Positions 33,286 to 41,347 of a DNA stretch of 64,000 bases are shown here, piece after piece. The stretch is taken from assembly GCA_040793985.1 (NCBI GenBank), contig JBFNJI010000003.1, positions 434,001-498,000 on the forward strand. The letters are read 5' to 3'. Source of the stretch: Thiodiazotropha sp040793985 (GTDB taxonomy: Bacteria > Pseudomonadota > Gammaproteobacteria > Chromatiales > Chromatiaceae). Numbering within the stretch: the stretch's first letter is position 1; every line of letters starts with the position of its first letter. A model generated the notes under the pieces. It had not been told where the DNA came from, searched no databases, and worked only from the letters and a program-made list of their open reading frames with translations. The position numbers were made by a program, and so were the translations under genes.

Positions 33286-34152
33286 ATGATCAGTAGTATG
33301 ACAGCCTTCGCAAGGGAGGAGTACCGGGGTGACCTGGGCATCTTGAGCTGGGAGATTCGCTCGGTCAATCATCGCTATCTCGAGGCGTTTTTACGTCTGC
33401 CTGAGGAGTTGCGGGTGCTCGAACCGGCGGTGCGGGAGCGCCTCAACGCACGCCTCGGTCGGGGCAAACTGGATGTCTGCCTGAAATTCAAAGCAGGGGG
33501 TGCGGCGGAAGCGGGCTTGAGCGTCAACCAACGCCTGTTGCTGCAACTCATGCAGGCGGAGCGGCAAGTGGTCGATGCGACTGGTCTCAGCGAGAGTCTG
33601 CGCACCTCGGACCTGTTACGTTGGCCCGGTGTCCTGGAGGAGAACGAGCAGGACTTCACCCCGGTCAAACAGCAGGCCATGACACTGCTGGAGACCGCCA
33701 TCGACAGCCTCATCGACAACCGAATACGTGAAGGCGAACGCCTTGGTGAGATCATCCTTGCGCGTTGCAAAGGCCTGAAAGCCCAGGTTGATCAGGTACG
33801 CGAGCTGATGCCGGAGGTGCTGGAGGCAGTCAGAATCCGGATCGGTGAACGTCTTGCTGAAGCCCTGGAAGATCTCGATGAGACCCGCTTGGAACAGGAG
33901 ATGGTGCTGTTGGCGCAACGGCTTGACGTGGATGAGGAGATGGATCGCCTTGAATCCCACCTGGAGGAGGTGGAGCGGGTGTTGGAGGTGGATGAGCCGA
34001 TCGGACGAAGGCTGGATTTCCTGATGCAGGAGCTCAATCGGGAGGCCAATACCTTGACATCCAAGTCCACCAACGTGGACGTGACCCGCGCCGCAGTGGA
34101 GATGAAGGTGCTGATCGAGCAGATGCGCGAACAGATCCAGAATATCGAGTGA
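33286..34152 (+). CDS. yicC: YicC-family endoribonuclease
   Basis: A 288-residue protein with the typical opening SMTAFAREEYRGDLG, EIRSVNHRYLEAFLRLP, and the closing NREANTLTSKSTNVDVTRAAVEMKVLIEQMREQIQNIE (quoted in part: STNVDVTRAAVEMKV and EQMREQIQNIE). YicC is known as an RNase linked to sRNA turnover and stationary phase. It is upstream of gmk in the usual order. Confidence 0.94.
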   Translation: MISSMTAFAREEYRGDLGILSWEIRSVNHRYLEAFLRLPEELRVLEPAVRERLNARLGRGKLDVCLKFKAGGAAEAGLSVNQRLLLQLMQAERQVVDATGLSESLRTSDLLRWPGVLEENEQDFTPVKQQAMTLLETAIDSLIDNRIREGERLGEIILARCKGLKAQVDQVRELMPEVLEAVRIRIGERLAEALEDLDETRLEQEMVLLAQRLDVDEEMDRLESHLEEVERVLEVDEPIGRRLDFLMQELNREANTLTSKSTNVDVTRAAVEMKVLIEQMREQIQNIE

Positions 34153-34198
34153 GCTTCGAGTCAAGACACAACAAATCGTTGATCAGATAGAAGGTTAT

Positions 34199-34831
34199 AT
34201 GGGAACAGCTTCGATATCGGTACAGGGCACCCTGTATATTCTCTCCGCGCCATCCGGTGCGGGTAAGACAAGCCTGTTGAAGGCCTTATGCCAGAAGGAC
34301 GGCAAATTGCACGTCTCCGTCTCTCACACCACACGTACGATGCGTCCAGGTGAAAAGGATGGAGTGGACTACCATTTTATCGATCAAGCCAGCTTCCTGG
34401 CGAAGGTGAATCGAGGTGATTTTCTGGAGCATGCGGAGGTATTTGGCAACTACTATGGCACGGATGAGGCCACTGTGCGCATGCAGTTGGATGCTGGTGA
34501 GGATGTGGTCTTGGAGATAGACTGGCAGGGGGCGAAGCAGGTACGCAAGCGATTTCCCGAAGCGGTCTCAATCTTCATTCTGCCACCCACTCCGGAAGCA
34601 CTCTATGAGCGATTGAGCGACCGAGGCCAGGACAGTGAAGAAGTGATTCAGGGACGAATGCGCGAGGCGGTTAGCGAAATGTCCCACTACGCCGAGTTCG
34701 ACTACCTGGTCTTCAATGACGATTTCGAGTTTGCACTGAGAGAGCTTTCCTCGATTGTGACGGCAGGCCGCTTACATCTCTCCCGTCAGGCGGCGATACA
34801 TGCAGAAGCTATCTCTCGATTGCTGATGTAG
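34199..34831 (+). CDS. gmk: Guanylate kinase
   Basis: A 210-residue enzyme that converts GMP to GDP. P-loop LSAPSGAGKTSLLK, GMP-binding VSHTTRTMRPGEKDGVDYHF, GNYYGT, DVVLEIDWQGAKQV and the lid RLSDRGQDSEEVIQGRM. The ATG follows AGAAGG. The gene yicC precedes it by 46 bp. In most gammaproteobacteria rpoZ and spoT follow; here a small unknown gene follows instead. Confidence 0.97.
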   Translation: MGTASISVQGTLYILSAPSGAGKTSLLKALCQKDGKLHVSVSHTTRTMRPGEKDGVDYHFIDQASFLAKVNRGDFLEHAEVFGNYYGTDEATVRMQLDAGEDVVLEIDWQGAKQVRKRFPEAVSIFILPPTPEALYERLSDRGQDSEEVIQGRMREAVSEMSHYAEFDYLVFNDDFEFALRELSSIVTAGRLHLSRQAAIHAEAISRLLM

Positions 34832-34889
34832 TACGGATTGGCATGACGCTACTATTGCCAGGGGCAACATCAAGCTGGAGGCGAAGCTG

Positions 34890-35117
34890 ATGTACAAGAC
34901 CTTCAGCAATCATTGTGTGGATTTCCTGGCGGAAAAGGATAATGATCCGACTGTCAGCAATGGCGGTCACGCCCGGGATCTCCCGGCCAACGGATCCATG
35001 ACCTCCAATCCGCAGCACTGGGGAGAGGCCTTGAAGGAGATCTATGTGGTTTCCGGAAATGGTCCCGCTGTGCAGTTCGCGAGGAAAAAGACCGAGATTG
35101 AACTCATCCGTGAATAG
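34890..35117 (+). CDS. Small conserved-looking hypothetical protein after gmk
   Basis: A 75-residue soluble protein beginning MYKTFSNHCVDFLAEKDND and ending ARKKTEIELIRE. It is well supported as a gene by GGAGGCGAAGCTG before the ATG and by a strong terminator 26 bp after the stop. It does not resemble the omega subunit RpoZ, which normally occupies this place. Family not recognised. It lies 58 bp after gmk and is likely in the same transcript. Confidence 0.7.
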   Translation: MYKTFSNHCVDFLAEKDNDPTVSNGGHARDLPANGSMTSNPQHWGEALKEIYVVSGNGPAVQFARKKTEIELIRE

Positions 35118-35143
35118 GGTCTCTTGGAGCATTGCTTCTCACT

Positions 35144-35169
35144 ACGCCTTGGTCAGCCAGGGCGTTTTT
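35144..35169 (+). terminator. Intrinsic terminator after the gmk unit
   Basis: ACGCCTTGG / CCAGGGCGT stem (one wobble) with a TCAG loop, followed by TTTTT at 35165-35169. It ends the yicC-gmk-small gene unit. Confidence 0.9.
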
Positions 35170-35363
35170 GTGTGTGTGGACATTTGGCAGCGAGGTGCGA
35201 ACGGTGAGGCCGCTCTGCGCAACGGCGGCCAGGTGCGAGGTCTTCACGCCGGCGGCCCCATGCCTGTTGATCGCCCCCTGGAGTTCAACATGTTACGCCG
35301 GTGTTGAGCTAGTGAGAGTCGAACCGGTAAAATGATCGCTCTTTCCCTGAATGACACTATGAG

Positions 35364-36719
35364 ATGGCTGGAAAACTCTATATCAAGACCTTTGGTTGCC
35401 AGATGAACGAGTACGATTCATCACGCATGGCGGATGGATTGCGCCTGGCCGAAGGCCTGGAGCTGACTACGGAGGCCACAGAGGCCGACGTGTTGCTGCT
35501 GAATACCTGCTCGATCCGCGAGAAGGCCCAGGAAAAGGTCTTTTCACAACTCGGGCGCTGGCGTCCCTGGAAAGAGCAAAATCCCTCCCTGATCATCGGT
35601 GTGGGCGGTTGCGTGGCGAGTCAGGAGGGGGAGGCGATTCGCACACGGGCACCCTATGTGGACATAGTCTTCGGTCCCCAGACCCTGCACAGGCTGCCGG
35701 AGATGATCCGCCAGGCGCGTCGCGAACAGGTACCGGTGATCGATGTCACCTTTCCCGAGATTGAAAAGTTCGACCGCCTCCCGGAGCCCCGCGCCGAGGG
35801 TCCAACGGCCTATGTCTCGGTAATGGAAGGGTGTTCAAAGTACTGCACCTACTGTGTTGTGCCCTTTACCCGGGGCGAGGAGATCAGCCGGCCTTTCGAT
35901 GATGTCATTGCCGAGGTGGTGGTACTGGCGGCCCAGGGGGTGCGCGAGATCAACCTGCTGGGGCAGAATGTCAACGCCTACCGGGGGGAGATGGCGGACG
36001 GCGAAGAGGCCGACCTGGCCCTGCTGATCGAATATGTGGCGGCGGTGGAGGGTATAGATCGCATCCGCTTCACCACCTCCCACCCGGTGGAGTTTTCCGA
36101 CTCACTGATTGAGGTCTACGGCCAGGTGCCGGAGTTGGTCAGTTTTCTCCATCTCCCGGTACAGTCGGGCTCCGACCCCATCCTCGCGCAGATGAAGCGG
36201 GGCCATATGGCGATCGAGTACAAGGCCAAGATTCGCCGTCTGCGCGAGGTACGGCCAGATATCACCATCTCCTCCGATTTCATCGTCGGTTTTCCCGGCG
36301 AGACGGAAGCCGATTTCGAGGCGACCCTCAAGCTGATCGAAGAGATCGGGTTCGACCACTCCTACAGCTTTATCTACAGCCGACGCCCCGGCACCCCGGC
36401 CGCCGATCTGGCGGACGACGTGCCCCTCGAGGTCAAGCAGCGGCGGCTCGAGCGCCTGCAGCAGCTGATCAATACCCAGGCCCAGCGCATCAGCCGGCAG
36501 ATGGTTGGAACGGTGCAGAAAATATTGGTGGAACGGCCGGCAAAGAAGAACCCGGCACAACTCGCCGGACGCACGCAGAATAACCGGGTGGTCAACTTCG
36601 ATGGCCCCATGGAACTGATTGGTCAGTTCGTCGACGTGCGTATCACCGAGGCGCTGCCTAACTCCCTGCGCGGGGAGTGGCTGCAGGCCGTCGTCGGCGA
36701 CAGGGCGGCAAACGCATAG
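35364..36719 (+). CDS. miaB: tRNA-2-methylthio-N6-dimethylallyladenosine synthase MiaB
   Basis: A 451-residue radical SAM methylthiotransferase modifying A37 of tRNAs. The N-terminal UPF0004 domain opens with KLYIKTFGCQMNEYDS and has further cluster Cys in LLNTCSIREKAQEK and VGGCVASQEG. The radical SAM site is MEGCSKYCTYCVVPFTRG (CxxxCxxC). A TRAM domain closes the protein (NRVVNFDGP, FVDVRITEA). It is the first gene of miaB-phoH-ybeY-lnt. Confidence 0.97.
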   Translation: MAGKLYIKTFGCQMNEYDSSRMADGLRLAEGLELTTEATEADVLLLNTCSIREKAQEKVFSQLGRWRPWKEQNPSLIIGVGGCVASQEGEAIRTRAPYVDIVFGPQTLHRLPEMIRQARREQVPVIDVTFPEIEKFDRLPEPRAEGPTAYVSVMEGCSKYCTYCVVPFTRGEEISRPFDDVIAEVVVLAAQGVREINLLGQNVNAYRGEMADGEEADLALLIEYVAAVEGIDRIRFTTSHPVEFSDSLIEVYGQVPELVSFLHLPVQSGSDPILAQMKRGHMAIEYKAKIRRLREVRPDITISSDFIVGFPGETEADFEATLKLIEEIGFDHSYSFIYSRRPGTPAADLADDVPLEVKQRRLERLQQLINTQAQRISRQMVGTVQKILVERPAKKNPAQLAGRTQNNRVVNFDGPMELIGQFVDVRITEALPNSLRGEWLQAVVGDRAANA

Positions 36720-36728
36720 GATCGACGA

Positions 36729-37703
36729 TTGGCTGAACATCCCGAATCCCTCGACCTGCTCCTCGAACCCGCCGACAATGAAAGGCTGGCCAATCTCTGC
36801 GGCCAGCTCGACGAGCACCTGCGCTACATCGAAGGACGCCTGGGTATCGAGATCAACAACCGTGGCAATCGCTTTCGCCTGATCGGCGAGAGACCCTCGA
36901 TTCAGGCAGGTGAGCGGGTGTTGCTCGATCTCTACCGTGCTACCACCAGCGAGAACCTCGAACCGCACAAGGTTCATCTCTTTCTTCAGGAGGCGGGAGT
37001 GGATGAACTGCTGGAGCAGAAACGAAGCAATGACCTGCCCGATACCCTGATCAAGACCAGGCGCGGGCTGGTGCGACCCCGCGGGGTCAATCAGAAGGAG
37101 TACCTGCACAAGGTGCTGACCCACGATATCAATTTCGGCGTCGGGCCGGCGGGTACCGGAAAGACCTACCTGGCCGTCGCCAGTGCGGTGGATGCGCTGG
37201 AACGTGATCAGGTGAGACGGATACTGCTGGTGCGCCCGGCGGTGGAGGCAGGGGAGCGGCTGGGTTTTCTGCCCGGTGACCTGGCGCAGAAGATCGATCC
37301 CTACCTGAGACCCCTCTACGACGCCCTCTACGAGATGCTGGGCTTCGAAAAAGTGGCGAAACTGGTGGAGCGCAATGTAATCGAGATCGCACCCCTGGCC
37401 TATATGCGTGGCCGGACGCTGAACGAGTCCTTCGTTATCCTGGATGAGGCGCAGAATACCACCCCGGAACAGATGAAGATGTTTCTTACCCGTATCGGCT
37501 TTGGCTCCACGGCGGTGATCACCGGCGATGTGACCCAGATCGATCTCCCCCGGGGGCAGCAGTCGGGTTTGCGTCAGGCCACCGAGGTACTGGCCCATGT
37601 GGATGGCATAAGTTTTACCTTCTTCAATGCCCGGGATGTGGTGCGTCATCCGGTGGTGCAGCGGGTGGTGCGTGCCTATGATGAGTTCGAGCGCAAGGAT
37701 TGA
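36729..37703 (+). CDS. ybeZ: PhoH-like ATPase (YbeZ)
   Basis: A 324-residue PhoH-family protein. Walker A GVGPAGTGKTYLAVA, then VRPAVEAGERLGFLPGDL, AYMRGRTLNESFVILDEAQNTTPEQMKMFLTR (in part: FVILDEAQNTTPEQMKM) and GDVTQIDLP. The start used is TTG at 36729 (LAEHPESL), 10 bases after the miaB stop. It partners YbeY in RNA processing in E. coli. The same gene order is found in many gammaproteobacteria. Confidence 0.94.
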   Translation: MAEHPESLDLLLEPADNERLANLCGQLDEHLRYIEGRLGIEINNRGNRFRLIGERPSIQAGERVLLDLYRATTSENLEPHKVHLFLQEAGVDELLEQKRSNDLPDTLIKTRRGLVRPRGVNQKEYLHKVLTHDINFGVGPAGTGKTYLAVASAVDALERDQVRRILLVRPAVEAGERLGFLPGDLAQKIDPYLRPLYDALYEMLGFEKVAKLVERNVIEIAPLAYMRGRTLNESFVILDEAQNTTPEQMKMFLTRIGFGSTAVITGDVTQIDLPRGQQSGLRQATEVLAHVDGISFTFFNARDVVRHPVVQRVVRAYDEFERKD

Positions 37704-37707
37704 AGCG

Positions 37708-38172
37708 GTGGAGTCCCTGATCCTGGAGGTGCAAAGGGTCACCGAGAGTTCCCTTGAGATACCGACAGACGGGGAGTTCGGACAGTGGGTGGAAGCGGCA
37801 CTGCCCCAAAGCAGCACCCCAGTGGAACTGGTGATCCGCCTGGTGGATGAGGCGGAGAGTCGCCAGCTGAATCGTGACTACCGGGGCATGGATGGGCCGA
37901 CCAATGTGCTCTCCTTTCCTTTCGAGGCCCCTTCTCAAGTGTCGCTGCCGCTGCTGGGCGACCTGGTGATCTGTGTGCAGGTGGTGAACCGGGAAGCGTC
38001 GGAGCAGAAGAAGGAGCCAAGAGCCCACTGGGCGCACATGGTGATTCACGGGGTGTTGCATCTGCTGGGGTACGACCACCAGGATCACGCAGAAGCGGAA
38101 CAGATGGAGGCACTGGAACGGAAAATCCTGTGTGGACTAAACTTCTCCGATCCCTATATTGATGAGGCGTGA
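37708..38172 (+). CDS. ybeY: Endoribonuclease YbeY
   Basis: A 154-residue metal-dependent RNase for 16S rRNA 3' maturation. The zinc site is HMVIHGVLHLLGYDHQDHAEAE, quoted here as HGVLHLLGYDH (H3 motif). NRDYRGMDGPTNVLSFPFE and LLGDLVICVQVV are diagnostic. GTG at 37708 is chosen because it aligns with the E. coli start (MSQVILDLQ versus VESLILEVQ) and has AAGGA 8 bases upstream; ATG 37681 would overlap phoH. Confidence 0.95.
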   Translation: MESLILEVQRVTESSLEIPTDGEFGQWVEAALPQSSTPVELVIRLVDEAESRQLNRDYRGMDGPTNVLSFPFEAPSQVSLPLLGDLVICVQVVNREASEQKKEPRAHWAHMVIHGVLHLLGYDHQDHAEAEQMEALERKILCGLNFSDPYIDEA

Positions 38173-38239
38173 TGAAGATCGAAACCTCCACTCGGGCCGG
38201 TAATTTACTTCCAGTTAAAGATTCTCGACGGATCTTGTT

Positions 38240-39772
38240 TTGCAGTTGATCGCCACGCAAAGCCTATCGTTCCTGTTGCGTTTCCCGACCCTGACAGCAC
38301 TGGTTGCGGGTGCTGTCACCACCCTTGGCTATGCGCCGTTCGATCTTTGGCCTGCGGCGCTGCTCGGGCCCGCATTGCTGTTTATGCTATGGCTCGAGAG
38401 ACCCCGGCTCGGATTCAAGACAGGGCTGCTGTATGGTCTGGGGCTGATGGGCAGCGGTGTCTCCTGGCTGCATGTAAGCATTGCCCAATTTGGTGATCTC
38501 GGCTGGCTCTTCCCCCTTGTGGTCACCCTCGGCTTTGTCCTGTTGATGGCCCTCTTCTACGCCTGTATGGGTTGGTTGGCGGGGCTGTTCAAGAACACCA
38601 GGGAGCTGCTGCTGATACTTGTCTATCCCTCGCTTTGGGTCTTGTTTGAGTGGTGGCGAGGCTGGTTTTTGACGGGCTTCCCCTGGTTGCAGATAGGCTA
38701 CTCGCAGATAGATTCCCCGCTCGCGGGTTACGCTCCGCTGCTCGGTGTGCTTGGCGTCAGTTGGGTGGCCCTGGTTACGGTGGGGCTGCTGCTCTCCCTG
38801 GCGACGCCGTTGCGCAACAGGGCCTGGTATCTAAGCCTGGCGGCATGCGTCTGGGGCGGCGGCTGGTTGTTGGCAGGGATCGAGTGGAGTCAGCGGATCG
38901 GGAGCCCGATCCGGGTGGCCTTGATCCAGGGAAACATCCCGCAAGCGGAAAAATGGGCTCCTGAACAGCTACTGCCCAGCCTGGTATTGTATGCCAACAA
39001 GACCAAGGAGAATCTCGATCGCGATCTTATTGTCTGGCCGGAGACTGCCGTCTCCGCGTTTCAGTTCCAGGTGGATGAGGCCTTTATCGGGCCGTTGGAG
39101 AATACGGTCAAGAATCACCATACCGATCTGGTGTTTGGTGTGGTGCAGATGGATGAGGAGCGGGAACACTATTTCAATGCCATGGTGGCCCTGGGCAACG
39201 AGGAGCGCGACCACTATTACAAACGCCATCTGGTGCCCTTTACCGAGTATCTGCCGTTGAAATCCATACTCTGGCCCCTGGTTGATCTGTTTACCATTCC
39301 GATGTCGGATTTCAGCACCAAGGAGGCCAAGCCGCTGATGCAGGTGGGAGACTACCTGGCGGGGCTCTCGATCTGTTATGAGGATGCCTTCGGCAACGAG
39401 GTGATCGATGCCATCCCGCAAGCGGCCTACCTGATCAATGCCAGCAACGATGCCTGGTTCGGCAAGTCGCTGGCACCCCATCAGCACTTGCAGATCGCGC
39501 GGATGCGGGCATTGGAAACAGGGCGATATCTGTTGCGTTCGACCAACACCGGGATTTCAGCCATTATCGGGCCGGACGGTGATATCCTGGCGAAGTCACC
39601 CCTGCTCAAGCTGGATGTGTTGAAGGGGGAGATACTCCCCATGCAGGGGGAGACACTCTATGCCAAACTGGGAAATCTCGGCATTTTGTCGCTGTTGCTG
39701 TTATCCCTGATCGTGGCATTTCCCTGTGCCTATTCACGATTCGGAGCGAGTGACACCTGCTCCAGGGAGTAA
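38240..39772 (+). CDS. lnt: Apolipoprotein N-acyltransferase
   Basis: A 510-residue inner-membrane enzyme that adds the third acyl chain to lipoproteins. Six or so N-terminal helices (LGYAPFDLWPAALLGPALL is typical) precede the nitrilase domain. The catalytic triad is the Glu in DLIVWPETAV, Lys probably in EKWAPE to KRHLVPFTEYLP, and Cys in GLSICYEDAFG. It starts at TTG. In E. coli corC/ybeX stands between ybeY and lnt; here the 67-bp gap leaves no room for it. Confidence 0.95.
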   Translation: MQLIATQSLSFLLRFPTLTALVAGAVTTLGYAPFDLWPAALLGPALLFMLWLERPRLGFKTGLLYGLGLMGSGVSWLHVSIAQFGDLGWLFPLVVTLGFVLLMALFYACMGWLAGLFKNTRELLLILVYPSLWVLFEWWRGWFLTGFPWLQIGYSQIDSPLAGYAPLLGVLGVSWVALVTVGLLLSLATPLRNRAWYLSLAACVWGGGWLLAGIEWSQRIGSPIRVALIQGNIPQAEKWAPEQLLPSLVLYANKTKENLDRDLIVWPETAVSAFQFQVDEAFIGPLENTVKNHHTDLVFGVVQMDEEREHYFNAMVALGNEERDHYYKRHLVPFTEYLPLKSILWPLVDLFTIPMSDFSTKEAKPLMQVGDYLAGLSICYEDAFGNEVIDAIPQAAYLINASNDAWFGKSLAPHQHLQIARMRALETGRYLLRSTNTGISAIIGPDGDILAKSPLLKLDVLKGEILPMQGETLYAKLGNLGILSLLLLSLIVAFPCAYSRFGASDTCSRE

Positions 39773-39967
39773 CAGCGCATCCTGTTCATCAAGCCGCTGT
39801 CTATGCTCCAGCTCTTCATAGCGCAACAGCTCGTGCAGTTGATGAATCACCATCTCCTCGGTGCTCCATTCGGTGGCGGGGGTCGAGGCTGTACCGGTGG
39901 ATCTGTCGCAGCCCATAAGACAAACCAGTAGAATAAGGAAGACTCCGAGATTCTGTCGTTTGTTCAT
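39734..39967 (-). CDS. Small lipoprotein
   Basis: A 77-residue protein. The ATG at 39967 gives a signal peptide with lipobox LMGC (Cys near residue 20), then a Thr/Ser-rich stretch and an amphipathic helix (EEMVIHQLHELLRYEELEHR). The last 13 codons overlap the end of lnt tail to tail. Family not recognised. Confidence 0.72.
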   Translation of the reverse strand: MNKRQNLGVFLILLVCLMGCDRSTGTASTPATEWSTEEMVIHQLHELLRYEELEHRQRLDEQDALLLPGAGVTRSES

Positions 39968-40073
39968 GGTTCCGATTTGGCGGCGCATGATGGTTGTTTA
40001 CGAGTGATACTGGAGCAAGTATAGGCCCTGGTGCAAATACGCAAATATTTCGGTTTAGTTGCATAGTTGAACA

Positions 40074-40847
40074 ATGATGAAAAAAACTGTCTTGATAACA
40101 GGGGCCTCCTCCGGTTTCGGTGAGGCTTGCGCACGCCGTTTCGCAGCGGAAGGTTGGAATCTGGTGTTATGCGCCAGGCGCCTGCAGCGACTCGAGGCGC
40201 TGGCCTCCAGGCTTCCGGCTTCCTGTCGTCTCCATCTGCAGCCGCTGGATGTTACCGATAGAGATGCCGTGGTGGCATTTGTTGAACAACTCCCGGAGGG
40301 ATTCAGGGAGATCGATGTACTGCTGAATAATGCCGGTCTCGCCCTGGGCATGGAGCCCGCCCATGAGGCCAGCCTCGATGATTGGGAGACCATGGTCGAT
40401 ACCAATATCAAGGGCCTGATCCGCATGACCCGGCAGATTCTGCCCGGGATGGTGTCAAGGCGGCGCGGTCATATCGTCAATATCGGTTCGACGGCTGCCA
40501 ATTGGCCCTATCCAGGCAGCAACGCCTATGGTGGCAGCAAGGCTTTCGTGCAGCAGTTCTCGAGGGGACTGCGTGCCGATCTGCTCGGTACGCCGGTGCG
40601 GGTTACCACTATCGAGCCCGGGCTGGCGGAAACAGAGTTCTCTCTGGTGCGTCTGAAAGGTGACCGGGAAAAGGCCGATAGTGTCTATGCCAATACCCAT
40701 CCGCTCTCAGCGGAGGATATCGCCGAGGTCGTCCATTGGGTGGCATCGCTTCCTCGCCATGTAAACGTGAATGTCCTGGAATTGATGCCGGTATGCCAGG
40801 GCTGGGGGCCGATGGCGATCGATCGCGGTCTGGGTGACGAGGTTTGA
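40074..40847 (+). CDS. ydfG: Short-chain dehydrogenase, YdfG-like
   Basis: A 257-residue NADP-dependent oxidoreductase. Cofactor site VLITGASSGFGEACARRF, LLNNAGLALGMEPAHEASLDDWETM (in part: NNAGLALGMEPAHEAS) and the catalytic Ser-Tyr-Lys in INIGSTAANW-type NIGSTAANW and NAYGGSKAFVQQF. The sequence is very like E. coli YdfG, which reduces malonic semialdehyde and oxidises 3-hydroxy acids and serine. It overlaps the next gene by 4 bases. Confidence 0.92.
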   Translation: MMKKTVLITGASSGFGEACARRFAAEGWNLVLCARRLQRLEALASRLPASCRLHLQPLDVTDRDAVVAFVEQLPEGFREIDVLLNNAGLALGMEPAHEASLDDWETMVDTNIKGLIRMTRQILPGMVSRRRGHIVNIGSTAANWPYPGSNAYGGSKAFVQQFSRGLRADLLGTPVRVTTIEPGLAETEFSLVRLKGDREKADSVYANTHPLSAEDIAEVVHWVASLPRHVNVNVLELMPVCQGWGPMAIDRGLGDEV

Positions 40848-41347
40848 AGGCGCTGCTGAATAGCGCGGTTGATCTATGTCTGCTGCGCAGTGCCCCCCAG
40901 GATCTGCCGGCCTCGATCCATCTGCTATGGTTACTCGCGATTCTGAATCTGCTGGTCGGCACGGCGGTCGTACTGGATGCAGAGTTGGGGCTGTATCGCG
41001 CCGTTGTGGAAAACCTGTTTGGATTGTCGCTGATGCTTGGTCTGCTGGCCGCGATACTGGCGGTAAGAGGCAGGTTGCCACGTTTCAAGCAGACCGCAAT
41101 CGCCATGCTGTTGAGCGGATTGCTGTTGAGCCTGCTGGCACTGCCGCTGATCGTCTGGCGTCATCGCAGTGAATCGACGGAGTCCGAGCTGTTGTTGCTG
41201 AGCGTGTTTGTCTGGAGCATCCTGGTGCTGGGCCATATCATACGCCACGCCTTCGAGATCAGCTTCAATCTGGGTATAGCCATTGCGCTGCTCTACAACA
41301 TCCTGGCGTGGAGTATCATGAGCCAGCTCTTTCCGGTGGCCGTCTGA
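40844..41347 (+). CDS. Membrane protein with four or five helices, unknown function
   Basis: A 167-residue very hydrophobic protein starting at TTG that overlaps the ydfG stop. Helices at about 25-46, 55-75, 85-105, 115-135 and 140-162. A YIP1/DUF-type small membrane protein is possible; no motif decides. It overlaps the mpl start by 1 base (TGATG), so it belongs to the ydfG-mpl-ubiX unit. Confidence 0.78.
   Translation: MKALLNSAVDLCLLRSAPQDLPASIHLLWLLAILNLLVGTAVVLDAELGLYRAVVENLFGLSLMLGLLAAILAVRGRLPRFKQTAIAMLLSGLLLSLLALPLIVWRHRSESTESELLLLSVFVWSILVLGHIIRHAFEISFNLGIAIALLYNILAWSIMSQLFPVAV

Noticed and set aside
34890..35117. rpoZ after gmk
   Set aside because: The small protein lacks the ARVT...DLVLVAARRARQ-type omega sequence.
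36102..37817. Long open frame of 571 codons on the minus strand
   Set aside because: It is the antisense of miaB and phoH, whose motifs are intact on the plus strand.
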